A DNA stretch of 17,535 bases from Cyanobacteria bacterium OH_PDB_112 (GTDB taxonomy: Bacteria > Cyanobacteriota > Vampirovibrionia > Gastranaerophilales > CAJFVJ01), in NCBI GenBank assembly GCA_023457295.1, contig JAEWLZ010000136.1:1-17535 (forward strand), in the 5' to 3' direction. Below the pieces are notes generated by a model that was given only the letters and a program-made list of their open reading frames with translations, had not been told where the DNA came from and ran no database searches. The position numbers and the translations under genes were made by a program. Positions 1 through 6,225 of the stretch are shown in pieces (the stretch's first letter is position 1; every line of letters starts with the position of its first letter).

Positions 1-549
1 CATCATTGTACGGGTAACTTTTTTAATTTGTCCTGCGCCCTGGCAAGTCGGACAAGTGACTTTTTTAGAACCGGGTTCTGAGCCTGTACCATTACATTTT
101 GTACATTCTTCAAGATGTGAAATTTCAATTTCTTCTTCGACGCCTTTGAAAGCTTCTTCAAACTCTATTTCAAGATCAAGTCTTAGATCGCTGCCTTTTC
201 TTGGGGCATTTGGATTTTGTCTTGCTCCGCCGCCGAATCCTCCAAAATCAAAATCACCGAAAAGGCTTGAAAAAATTTCGTCTAATCCGCCAAAACCGAA
301 GTCAAATTGTGATTGACCGAATCCCTGGCTGTTTAAACCTTGTTCGCCATAACGGTCATAAACAGCACGTTTATCATCGTCAGACAAAACTTCGTAAGCT
401 TTTCCTATTTCCTTGAATCGTTCTTCTGCGTCGGGGGAATCATTTACATCGGGATGATATTTTCTTGCCAGCTGTCTGAAGGCTTTTTTAATTTCATCTT
501 TGGAAGCGTTTTTTTCTACCCCTAAAAGTTCATAATAATCTTTCGTCAT
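1..549 (-). CDS. dnaJ: Chaperone DnaJ (Hsp40), N-terminal part; gene continues beyond window start
   Basis: Co-chaperone that stimulates the ATPase of DnaK and delivers unfolded clients. The 183 visible codons start MTKDYYELLG and contain the J domain (about residues 1-70) with the HPD motif in KYHPDVN. A Gly/Phe-rich linker follows (about 75-115, FGFGG and FGGFGGG runs). Next comes the start of the zinc-finger domain, with CTKCNGTG and CPTCQGAG repeats. The reading frame is open to base 1, so the C-terminal substrate-binding domain lies outside the window. The start lies 11 bp after the grpE stop, with an AGAGAAGG-type ribosome site, so grpE and dnaJ form one operon. dnaK is not between them. 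Identity is firm. Confidence 0.96.
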   Translation of the reverse strand, partial: MTKDYYELLGVEKNASKDEIKKAFRQLARKYHPDVNDSPDAEERFKEIGKAYEVLSDDDKRAVYDRYGEQGLNSQGFGQSQFDFGFGGLDEIFSSLFGDFDFGGFGGGARQNPNAPRKGSDLRLDLEIEFEEAFKGVEEEIEISHLEECTKCNGTGSEPGSKKVTCPTCQGAGQIKKVTRTMM

Positions 550-560
550 GCCTTCTCTTT

Positions 561-1103
561 CTAGTCGTTAATTGCTACATTTACAAGTGCGGCTCTTAGT
601 ATTCTGTCATCAAGCATGTAGCCTTTTTGAAGCTCTTGTAAAATTGTATGGTCTTCTACTTCATTGTTTGGAGTTTGCATGACTGCTTCATGCAAATTCG
701 GGTCAAATTTTTGTCCCTGTGTTTCTATGGTTTTTAGTCCTAGTTTATTCAATGCTTCGGTGAATTGTTTGAATACAATATCAAAACTTTCTTTGATTTT
801 TTCAGGATCTTCAACACCGTTTAAAGATTGCTGCGCGCGTTCAAAAGTATCAATGACGGTCAAAAGTCCTTTCATTGTATTTTCTGCCCCGTATTTAAGG
901 AGAGATTCACGCTCTTGTGCTTGACGTTTGCGGTAGTTATCAAAATCCGCCGCCATTCTGATATATTGATTATTAAGTTCCTGGAGTTTTTGCTCCATAA
1001 TTTCCAAGTCAGAAGTCGCTGTTTCTTCTGCGATTACAGTTTCTTCTTGCAAAGTTTCTTCAGGTTTTGCATCTTCAGAAAACGGGTTTTTCTTTGCATC
1101 CAT
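561..1103 (-). CDS. grpE: GrpE nucleotide exchange factor
   Basis: Cytoplasmic homodimer that releases ADP from DnaK. The 180 residues show the family layout. An acidic, low-complexity N-terminus (to about 33) precedes a long coiled coil (about 34-75, including AADFDNYRKR). Next is the helical region GLLTVIDTFERA, and then the C-terminal beta wing with the signature GQKFDPNLHEAVMQ and a VLQ/ALVNVA ending. Length is typical for bacterial GrpE. A good ribosome site (AGAGGAA) precedes the start. It is the first visible gene of the grpE-dnaJ operon. I found no CIRCE inverted repeat upstream; only a weak TTGTTG-17-TACAAA promoter candidate can be seen (1152-1180, minus strand). Confidence 0.97.
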   Translation of the reverse strand: MDAKKNPFSEDAKPEETLQEETVIAEETATSDLEIMEQKLQELNNQYIRMAADFDNYRKRQAQERESLLKYGAENTMKGLLTVIDTFERAQQSLNGVEDPEKIKESFDIVFKQFTEALNKLGLKTIETQGQKFDPNLHEAVMQTPNNEVEDHTILQELQKGYMLDDRILRAALVNVAIND

Positions 1104-1265
1104 TTTAAAATTCCTCTTTTTATATTTTCTTTTAAAGGGATTGAGACAATATTTGTATTTTAAATTAAAGTACTCAACAACCTTATATTTATTTAATCAT
1201 AAATATAATACTATTTTAGCCAAAAACAGGAATTTTTTCCCGAATTTAAAAAAATCTTAATGATT

Positions 1266-1547
1266 GCGGATTTTGGACGGGAGTGAAACTCGCCGAATGA
1301 AAAAGGTGACGAAGTGAAGCTTTTTGTAAAAAAAGCGAAACAGAGTTCAAACCTTTTGAATGGTCCAATAATCCAAGAAGCGGATTTTGGACGGGAGTGA
1401 AACTCGCCGAATGAAAAAGGCGGTGAAGTGAAGCTTTTTGTAAAAAAAGCGAAACAGAGTTCAAGCCTTTTGAATAGTTCAATAATCCAAGAAGCGGATT
1501 TTGGACGGGAGTGAAACTCGCCGAATGAAAAAGGCGGCGAAGTGAAA
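1266..1547. repeat. 114-bp direct tandem repeat, about 2.5 copies
   Basis: Three successive copies begin with GCGGATTTTGGACGGGAG at 1266, 1380 and 1494. The period is exactly 114 bp and the last copy is cut at about 1547, next to the end of the Tic20-like gene. Copies differ by a few substitutions (for example GGTGACGAAG, GGCGGTGAAG and GGCGGCGAAG). Each unit can fold: CGCCG...CGGCG in the third copy, and GCTTTTT-GTAA-AAAAAGC in the first two. Because 114 is a multiple of three, an open frame of 78 codons runs through it on the minus strand, but it has no convincing ribosome site. The stretch 1104-1265 ahead of it holds only the grpE leader and AT-rich DNA. Probably an interspersed intergenic repeat of this genome (inference). 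Confidence 0.9.
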
Positions 1548-1549
1548 CT

Positions 1550-1975
1550 TTACATCATGCTTTTAATAACTTTACTTACCCAGGGAAGTCTGCCATATCT
1601 TCCCACAAGAGAATTTAAAGCCAAATAAGCAATGACAATAAATATAAATGTATCTACAATTGAATAATTGAAAATAAGTTTTAGGTCAAAAATCCAAAAG
1701 TAAACTGAATATACCAAAGAGCCGATAAAAGGTATTTTTACTACTATTCCTACCATAATGGACAAAATGACATTAAATACATAATATAAAATCGAAAGAA
1801 AAATTGACTGATAAATATGAAATCTCAAGAAGTTTTTAAGCCTTGAACCTGCTATATGTGAAATTATCAACCAGAAAAAACCCACAACACCGGCTGTTAA
1901 ATAGCTTGCCGCTGCAATGATTTTTTCACCTTGCGCAATTGGTTGAGGTTTGTTATAGGGTGTTTGAAGGCTCAT
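1550..1975 (-). CDS. Tic20-like multi-pass membrane protein
   Basis: A 141-residue integral membrane protein with about four hydrophobic segments (roughly 20-43, 53-78, 82-100 and 105-125). The segment around KNFLRFHIYQSIFLSI and the C-terminal GRYGRLPWVSK match the pattern I know from cyanobacterial/plastid Tic20-family proteins: an FLRFH.-Q motif after the first helices and a G+Y..-P.-S tail. Tic20 is part of the chloroplast protein import channel; the role of bacterial members is not settled. Its ATG overlaps the stop of the upstream TPR gene by four bases (ATGA), so the two are translationally coupled and may act together. The family call is moderate; the function is not assigned. Confidence 0.7.
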   Translation of the reverse strand: MSLQTPYNKPQPIAQGEKIIAAASYLTAGVVGFFWLIISHIAGSRLKNFLRFHIYQSIFLSILYYVFNVILSIMVGIVVKIPFIGSLVYSVYFWIFDLKLIFNYSIVDTFIFIVIAYLALNSLVGRYGRLPWVSKVIKSMM

Positions 1976-3021
1976 TTTGTCTCCTTGTTTTTTCTTCGTA
2001 AAAATTCATCCAAAGCATCATTGTATAAAAGCATTAATTCTATATCATCAGAATTGAGGTCGTATGCTTTTTTATAATTATCCAATGCCGATGCTATGTC
2101 ATTTAGAATAACATAAGTATTGGCAATTGATAAAAACCCTACGATGTATTTTGGGTCAATTTCAGTAGATTTTTTATAAGTTTCCAATGCTTTATTAAAA
2201 TCTTTGTCATCAAAATAAAGATTTCCAAGAGCAATATATCCTTTAGGGTTTAGAGGCTGAATATCAATTGCCCGTTTGAAAATTTCTTTGGCTTTTTCGC
2301 TGTCATTTGTACTCATTGCGTAGCAAAGATAAGCGTCATAATATTCAGGGTCAACATCTATCGCTTTTTGGTAATATTCAAAAGCTAATTCTTTTTTGCC
2401 CATAATTGTATATGTATTTGCGATACAGGCGTATGTTCTGCAATCTTTTGGGTTTATTTGAGCTCCTTTTTGGTAGTATTCCAAAGATTTTTCAAATTCG
2501 TTTGCCGCAAAATACGCGCTTGCAAGGTTTACCATTGTCAAAAAATTATCGGGTGCTATGTCGATAGCTTTTTTATAAGTTTTAATAGAGTCTTTTATTT
2601 CGCCGATTTCTTGTTGTAAGTTGGCTTTTGCATTATATAAAGAAGCATTATCAGGTGACAATTTGATAGCTTTGTCATAATTATCCAAAGCTTTTGGATA
2701 ATCTTGAAGTTCGGCATGGATATTTGCAAGATTCATATATCCTGAAAAATCCTCGGGTTTTAGCTCGATAGCTTTTTCAAAAAAATTTTCAGCTTTGTCA
2801 AATTGTCTTTTATAAAAATAAATACTTCCTATACTGTTTATAATTATTGTGTTTTCAGGATTTTTTTCAAAAAGACCGAGGTATTCTTTCAAGGCGTTGT
2901 CATAATCTTTGAACATAGCATAAGTATTTGCCAGTCTGAAATAATTATGCAGGTTGGCAGGGTCTTGCTCTATTTGTTCTTTGATAGAGTTGATGATTTT
3001 TTCTTGAACGAATTTATCCAT
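1972..3021 (-). CDS. Tetratricopeptide repeat (TPR) protein, 349 aa
   Basis: Almost the whole protein is made of 34-residue TPR units, about nine to ten of them. Each carries the usual A-x-x-x-Y/F...A-I-x-L/I-x-P pattern; examples are YPKALDNYDKAIKLSPDN and NKALETYKKSTEIDPKY. No signal peptide or membrane segment is visible, so it is probably a cytoplasmic scaffold. The start is supported by AAAGGTG upstream. The stop overlaps the start of the Tic20-like gene, so one transcript makes both, and the TPR protein may be a soluble partner of that membrane protein (inference). The binding partner cannot be read from sequence. Confidence 0.9.
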   Translation of the reverse strand: MDKFVQEKIINSIKEQIEQDPANLHNYFRLANTYAMFKDYDNALKEYLGLFEKNPENTIIINSIGSIYFYKRQFDKAENFFEKAIELKPEDFSGYMNLANIHAELQDYPKALDNYDKAIKLSPDNASLYNAKANLQQEIGEIKDSIKTYKKAIDIAPDNFLTMVNLASAYFAANEFEKSLEYYQKGAQINPKDCRTYACIANTYTIMGKKELAFEYYQKAIDVDPEYYDAYLCYAMSTNDSEKAKEIFKRAIDIQPLNPKGYIALGNLYFDDKDFNKALETYKKSTEIDPKYIVGFLSIANTYVILNDIASALDNYKKAYDLNSDDIELMLLYNDALDEFLRRKNKETK

Positions 3022-3108
3022 TTGATAACACCTTTAAGAAAATAATACTAGAAAAAATTTTATAAAGGTAGATTGTAAACCTATAAAGCTTTTGGCTTCG
3101 TTTGCGGA

Positions 3109-3585
3109 CTAAACACACATAGCTTCAGATATGGTTTCTTCTAATATTTTTTCGATAGTTGAGTCAGGACCTATTTGTTCTTGGATTTTGTTCAATTCTC
3201 TCTCAATACTAAAAGATATAGTTTTAGTGGATTTTTTAGATATTAATCCATTAATAAGTTCTTCAAACATTATATAAGAATTGATTTGCAATAAAGGTTT
3301 TATATTTTTCATATCAGTATTTGTGCCTAAAAAGCTTGAACCTTTATCAAAAGAATAATCGATTATTTTATCAAGAATAAATTTGTTTTCTCTAAAAGAA
3401 AAACCGGATTCAGAGTCAAAAATAGTTTCTAATAAAACTGAACAATGGCTTTTTACAATATTGGATAAATGTTTAACTTTAATCCACGGAATATTTTTTA
3501 ATAACTGTTTTTCTTTTAGTTTTATTTTCTTTTTTGCGTACTGTATTAAAAAATGATTTTTAATTTCTTTGCTTATAAATCTCAT
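3109..3585 (-). CDS. Uncharacterised protein, 158 aa
   Basis: I do not recognise the family. The product is charged and probably mostly helical, with a lysine-rich N-terminus (residues 9-30, YAKKKIKLKEKQLLKN) and no signal peptide or membrane segment. A serine-rich stretch lies around 103-125. A clear ribosome site (AAAAGGGGTG) sits 5-6 bases ahead of the ATG. It lies between tspO and the TPR gene on the same strand, with gaps of 87 bp downstream and 142 bp upstream, so it may be transcribed alone. It could belong to the chromosome or to the remains of an older island to its right. Confidence 0.7.
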   Translation of the reverse strand: MRFISKEIKNHFLIQYAKKKIKLKEKQLLKNIPWIKVKHLSNIVKSHCSVLLETIFDSESGFSFRENKFILDKIIDYSFDKGSSFLGTNTDMKNIKPLLQINSYIMFEELINGLISKKSTKTISFSIERELNKIQEQIGPDSTIEKILEETISEAMCV

Positions 3586-3727
3586 TTCGACACCCCTTTT
3601 GACTGAATATTTATATATACTGCCATGAAAAAATAAGCTTTCTCTACACTTTTTGGAGGATTTTTTACGAATTGGCTTACGGCATGAAAAAACAGGTAAC
3701 TGAAAGAGCTAGGTTTTTATTTTAAGC

Positions 3728-4198
3728 TTATCTGTTGAGCAGGTATAAAGAAAAATTCAATACGGATGCAAAACTAACCCATAATAAATAAGGGATTAAA
3801 ATATACGCTGCAAGTTTTGAAATTTTATAAAATTGGACAATTGATAAAATTATAAATGCAAGTAATGCGATAATAACTACAAAAGCTAATAAGATTTGAT
3901 GCAGTCCAAAAAATACAATTGACCATAAGCCATTTAGAAATAGCTGAATTGAAAAAAAGACTATTCCGCGAATTTTATCCTTTGAATTATACGATTTTGA
4001 TATTAAATATAAAGATATACCCATTAATATATAAAGTACCGTCCATACTGGAGAAAAAATCCAACTTGGAGGGCTAAAAGATGGTTTTATTAATAAGCTA
4101 AACCATGGGTAAAGATTATTCGCGGTAAAAAATCCGCCAATTATTCCCGGCAAGAAACAAACAAATATCAAACCAATTAATTTTAGAAGATTTTTCAT
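3728..4198 (-). CDS. tspO: TspO/MBR family tryptophan-rich sensory protein
   Basis: A membrane protein of the TspO/peripheral benzodiazepine receptor family, which binds porphyrins and related ligands and affects stress and tetrapyrrole responses. The 156 residues match the usual length and the five-helix plan. Signature segments are PPSWIFSPVWTVLYILMGIS (about 43-62), the QLFLNGLWSIVFF stretch (about 85-97) and PYLLWVSFASVLNFSL (about 136-151). The ribosome site is weak (GAAAGAG). It is the last gene before the left junction of the integrated element, 109 bp away. Family identity is firm; its ligand here is unknown. Confidence 0.92.
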   Translation of the reverse strand: MKNLLKLIGLIFVCFLPGIIGGFFTANNLYPWFSLLIKPSFSPPSWIFSPVWTVLYILMGISLYLISKSYNSKDKIRGIVFFSIQLFLNGLWSIVFFGLHQILLAFVVIIALLAFIILSIVQFYKISKLAAYILIPYLLWVSFASVLNFSLYLLNR

Positions 4199-4246
4199 AG
4201 TTTCAACTCTTTCAAAGTTTATTTTCTTATAATTAGGGAAACAAGA

Positions 4247-4307
4247 ATTACGGAAGTATTACATAAAACAATAAAATCTCAGAAATATTAATCTATCATT
4301 AAAAAAC
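4247..4307. repeat. Imperfect copy of the element's integrase-side end, on the host side of attL
   Basis: These 61 bases align with 14355-14430 at the other junction. Both begin ATTACGGAAGTATTACA and share AAACAATAAAATC, AGAAATATTAA and TCTATCATT, with a few substitutions and one gap of about 15 bases (present only at the right end). The match continues into the exact 40-bp att core. In a simple integrated element the two flanks outside the core should be unrelated. This copy may therefore be a relic of an earlier related insertion, or chromosomal tRNA 3' flank once picked up by the element. Confidence 0.8.
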
Positions 4308-4347
4308 TGGAGCGTAGGGGATTCGAACCCCTGACCCCAACACTGCC
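4308..4347. other. attL: 40-bp core repeat, truncated tRNA-Ala 3' half
   Basis: Identical to 14431-14470. Read on the minus strand it is the tRNA-Ala 3' half from anticodon position 34 through the anticodon stem, T arm and acceptor to the discriminator A. After the last matching C (4347) the sequence changes to TTTTTAAAAGGC, so no complete tRNA can form here. Identity ending inside the anticodon loop is a common crossover position for tRNA-targeting tyrosine integrases. Confidence 0.93.
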
Positions 4348-4383
4348 TTTTTAAAAGGCTTTTGGGATTAATAAACCCAAAAG
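4345..4383. repeat. Two adjacent perfect inverted repeats at the element's left edge
   Basis: GCCTTTT-T-AAAAGGC (4345-4359) is a perfect 7-bp inverted repeat around one central base. It is followed directly by CTTTTGGG (4359-4366) and CCCAAAAG (4376-4383), a perfect 8-bp inverted repeat with a 9-base spacer. Neither strand has a T-run after the stem, so this is not an obvious terminator. The location at the crossover edge suggests recombinase core or accessory sites (inference). Confidence 0.6.
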
Positions 4384-4439
4384 AAGAAAGCTTTTCAGCT
4401 ATTTTGATTAAAATACTAATCCTATGATTTTTTATTATC

Positions 4440-4459
4440 ATTACGGAAATATTACGGAA
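4440..4459 (+). promoter_or_regulatory. Doublet ATTACGGAA x2 at the element's left end, candidate integrase arm site
   Basis: Two exact copies of ATTACGGAA start at 4440 and 4451, 11 bp apart, one helical turn. A similar doublet lies at 14355-14374 inside the right end (second copy ATTACAGAA), and a third at 4247-4266 outside attL (second copy ATTACATAA). Repeated same-face words in both element ends are what arm-type sites for a tyrosine integrase look like; binding is inferred, not shown. Confidence 0.5.
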
Positions 4460-4480
4460 TTTTATATATGTAAAAATCAA

Positions 4481-4509
4481 TTGCATTTTTCTTGAATAGA
4501 CTATATCAT
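4481..4509 (+). promoter_or_regulatory. Candidate promoter of the cargo operon
   Basis: TTGCAT (4481-4486), a 17-bp spacer, and TATCAT (4504-4509, one mismatch to TATAAT), with the first cargo start codon 36 bp downstream. The -35 box is poor, so the assignment is tentative. Confidence 0.4.
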
Positions 4510-4544
4510 ATAAGTCGAAAATAGTTGTCTTTTATGGGGGTAAT

Positions 4545-5030
4545 ATGAAAAAGATTTTTGCGATGTTATTGTTTGCTACACTTATGCTAAACAATGTAGT
4601 TTTAGCTTTAGAGATACCAGCAGGTACGCCTTTAATAGTAACGGCGGACAAGGAAATTGATGCGGATAACATTAAGCTAAATCAAACCGTTTTTTTCTCT
4701 ACAATAGAGCCTATTAAAGTCAATGGTAAAACAGCCATAAAATCAGGGGCAAAAGTTACTGGGCAAGTAATAAAAATTAAAAATAACGCTCTTATTGGAT
4801 TGCCGGGGGAAATACAAGTTGGCAATCTTAAGTTACAAACCCCACAAGGTGATTATGTAAACATTAACGGAAATATATCAGATAAAGGAAATGGAAGATA
4901 TTGGGCTAATGCTGGCTGGCTTTTCTTATTCCCTCTATTGTTTATCAAAGGGGATGACGGGAAAATTCAAGCAGGAATGCCTAATACATTACATACTTTG
5001 GAAGATTACAAAGTTAATTCAAATATTTAA
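4545..5030 (+). CDS. Secreted protein with signal peptide, unknown function (161 aa)
   Basis: Residues 1-21 form a classical signal peptide (MKKIFAMLLF..., hydrophobic core, cleavage probably after VLA-21). The mature part is beta-rich. It opens with IPAGTPLIV, then has paired Gly/Val segments such as IKSGAKVTGQVIKI and IGLPGEIQVGNL, a short hydrophobic patch (WLFLFPLLF, about 125-133) and GKIQAGMPNTLHTL. The IPAGT...-V.G.V layout recalls periplasmic beta-barrel domains of secretion and conjugation proteins, but I cannot name a family. The ribosome site GGGGG lies 4 bases ahead of the ATG. It is the first gene of a three-gene operon of exported or membrane proteins; the next starts 9 bp after its stop. 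Confidence 0.75.
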   Translation: MKKIFAMLLFATLMLNNVVLALEIPAGTPLIVTADKEIDADNIKLNQTVFFSTIEPIKVNGKTAIKSGAKVTGQVIKIKNNALIGLPGEIQVGNLKLQTPQGDYVNINGNISDKGNGRYWANAGWLFLFPLLFIKGDDGKIQAGMPNTLHTLEDYKVNSNI

Positions 5031-5039
5031 GGAGCAAGT

Positions 5040-5474
5040 ATGCAGGAAAAACCTTCATTCATAGAAAAGTACGCTAAGAGAGAAAATTTTAAATTACCTA
5101 AATTTCCAAGCATCAAAATTCCAAAAATAAATATAAAAATACCACCAATAAAATTAAACCCCGATTTAATTTATAAATATTTTGTTCTTATAGTATTGGT
5201 TTTTGTTGTTTTGACCGTATTTAAATCCTTATCAAATAAGCACCTTGAAAATATTGATAGATACACCATAATAAACGGGAATTATGACCCTACAATTCTT
5301 TTAGATAAAAAAACTGGGCTAACTTGGCGGAATGTCAATTGTGAAGGAAAGGAAAAAATCCCTAATTGTTGGCAACTGATGGAAAATGACGAATATTACA
5401 CAGATGTTCCAATTGGAGAAGTAACAAGAAGAGCAGAGAACTCGCTTCCTAGAGGTTTAAAACTTGTTGAATAA
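5040..5474 (+). CDS. Single-pass membrane protein with basic Lys/Pro/Ile repeats (144 aa)
   Basis: Unrecognised. The N-terminal cytoplasmic part (residues 19-40) contains a run of short K-P/I repeats (LPKFPSIKIPKINIKIPPIK). One membrane helix follows at about 46-63 (YKYFVLIVLVFVVLTVF). The outer part has LLDKKTGLTWRN and two cysteines (C101 and C110) that could form a disulfide. The LDKKTGLTW phrase resembles a motif seen in assorted bacterial surface proteins, but this does not give a function. The ribosome site GGAGC lies before the ATG. It is coupled to the neighbours: 9 bp after the previous gene, 11 bp overlap with the next. Confidence 0.7.
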   Translation: MQEKPSFIEKYAKRENFKLPKFPSIKIPKINIKIPPIKLNPDLIYKYFVLIVLVFVVLTVFKSLSNKHLENIDRYTIINGNYDPTILLDKKTGLTWRNVNCEGKEKIPNCWQLMENDEYYTDVPIGEVTRRAENSLPRGLKLVE

Positions 5475-5844
5475 AAATTATGAAACTATTTTTATTTGGG
5501 CTTTTTTACTACTTGTTGTCTCTTGGTGCATTTTATATGAAAACAACGTTGGGTCTGACAATATAAATAGCATATTCGCTAAAAAAAATATGACATTTCA
5601 AGGCTATGTATATGCGTTCCCCGATATATCCTATGCTAAGAATTACCGTGTTGTAGCTGATATAGAGAAGGACGAAGACGGTTACTATATAAATAAAATC
5701 TATTTTGGCAATGGTGGATTTATTGAATTTGACTCATCTGAAAACGAGGCTATTTATAAAAATACTAAAAAATGCCAAGGTTCATATCTTGACGACCAAG
5801 ATAGACATTGGTGTTTTAGATTTTACGGAGAACAAATAAAATAA
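5464..5844 (+). CDS. Membrane-anchored small protein, unknown function (126 aa)
   Basis: Unrecognised. It probably starts at a TTG that overlaps the upstream stop by 11 bp and has AGAGG about 8 bases before it. No ATG with a better site is present before the hydrophobic segment. Residues 8-25 form one membrane anchor (FIWAFLLLVVSWCILY). The remainder is likely outside and carries C104 and C117 (KKCQGSY...HWCFRFYG), a possible disulfide pair. As the third gene of the cargo operon it may form an envelope complex with the two proteins before it. Exclusion of competing elements is one possible role for such cargo, but nothing here proves it. Confidence 0.65.
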   Translation: MLNKNYETIFIWAFLLLVVSWCILYENNVGSDNINSIFAKKNMTFQGYVYAFPDISYAKNYRVVADIEKDEDGYYINKIYFGNGGFIEFDSSENEAIYKNTKKCQGSYLDDQDRHWCFRFYGEQIK

Positions 5845-5868
5845 ATCAAAAAATTATTTATTTTATTT
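5834..5868. terminator. AT-only bidirectional terminator candidate between convergent genes
   Basis: A perfect 13-bp inverted repeat, AAATAAAATAAAT (5834-5846) and ATTTATTTTATTT (5856-5868), with a 9-base loop. It spans the stop codons of the cargo operon (plus) and the repressor gene (minus). The stem has no G-C pairs, so strength is uncertain, but the position between converging genes is fitting. Confidence 0.5.
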
Positions 5869-6069
5869 ATTTGTAAACTCTATCTTATAACCCAAAGTTT
5901 CTGCAATTTCTTCTACGTCTCTATATTTTATAGTGTCTCTATTTAATTTATTGGATAAATTTTGAACCGTATCTTTACGATTATATTTTTCATTCATCAA
6001 ATCAATGAGCTTCCTCATTGATAGATTCGATTTTGCTAATAAAACTTTTATCTCTGTTTTGATGGACAT
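5863..6069 (-). CDS. Small HTH (Cro/C1-like) repressor, 68 aa
   Basis: A compact DNA-binding protein. MSIKTEIKVLLAKSNLSMRK and LIDLMNEKYNRKDTVQNLSN form the helix-turn-helix region, followed by KLNRDTIKYRDVEEIAETLG and a short tail. This matches small phage and plasmid Cro-type proteins with the QNLSNKLNRDT...EIAE.LG pattern. A longer frame opens at 6123, but the ATG at 6069 has a proper ribosome site (AGAGG, 6 bases away) and gives the family length. It is transcribed away from the serine recombinase operon. Repeats of (T/C)GTATTCG lie in its own promoter and in two others of the element, so it is the best candidate master repressor (inference). Confidence 0.8.
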   Translation of the reverse strand: MSIKTEIKVLLAKSNLSMRKLIDLMNEKYNRKDTVQNLSNKLNRDTIKYRDVEEIAETLGYKIEFTNK

Positions 6070-6093
6070 AAAAAACCTCTTTGTCTTACTGGC

Positions 6094-6123
6094 ATTATAA
6101 CGTATTCGTTTACAAGACCACAA
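6094..6123 (-). promoter_or_regulatory. Candidate promoter of the small repressor with internal operator
   Basis: On the minus strand a consensus TATAAT (6094-6099) is preceded, 18 bp away, by a weak TTGTGG (6118-6123). The word CGTATTCG (6101-6108) lies in the spacer within AACG-TATT-CGTT, an inverted repeat, suggesting autoregulation. Confidence 0.5.
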
Positions 6124-6136
6124 GTTTTATATGTTT

Positions 6137-6179
6137 TGTATTCGTCATGATTGACAATGTATTCGCAAGGGTATATAAT
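6137..6179 (+). promoter_or_regulatory. Consensus sigma-70 promoter of the serine recombinase operon with two operator copies
   Basis: TTGACA (6151-6156), a 17-bp spacer and TATAAT (6174-6179), both perfect. TGTATTCG occurs at 6137-6144, before the -35, and at 6158-6165, in the spacer, 21 bp apart and so on the same DNA face. Such a strong promoter with operators over the polymerase site must normally be repressed. The same arrangement recurs at the integrase promoter (13252-13294). Confidence 0.85.
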
Positions 6180-6225
6180 ATATGAAGTTACATAAATCGA
6201 GATTAACGTAACGAGGTAATAAAAA

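Noticed and set aside
1104..1245. CIRCE element upstream of grpE
   Set aside because: No TTAGCACTC/GAGTGCTAA inverted repeat was found in the visible leader.
1246..1482. 78-residue minus-strand frame in the tandem repeat
   Set aside because: It is open only because the repeat period is divisible by three; no ribosome site, repetitive content, intergenic position.
4308..4347. A second tRNA gene at the left junction
   Set aside because: Only the 3' half is present; the 5' half is replaced by unrelated AT-rich sequence, so no cloverleaf can form.
4259..4486. 75-residue minus-strand frame across attL
   Set aside because: It runs through the tRNA fragment and att core, so it is a chance frame.
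6070..6123. 18-residue N-terminal extension of the small repressor
   Set aside because: It would cover the TATAAT and operator; the ATG at 6069 has a proper ribosome site and gives the family length.
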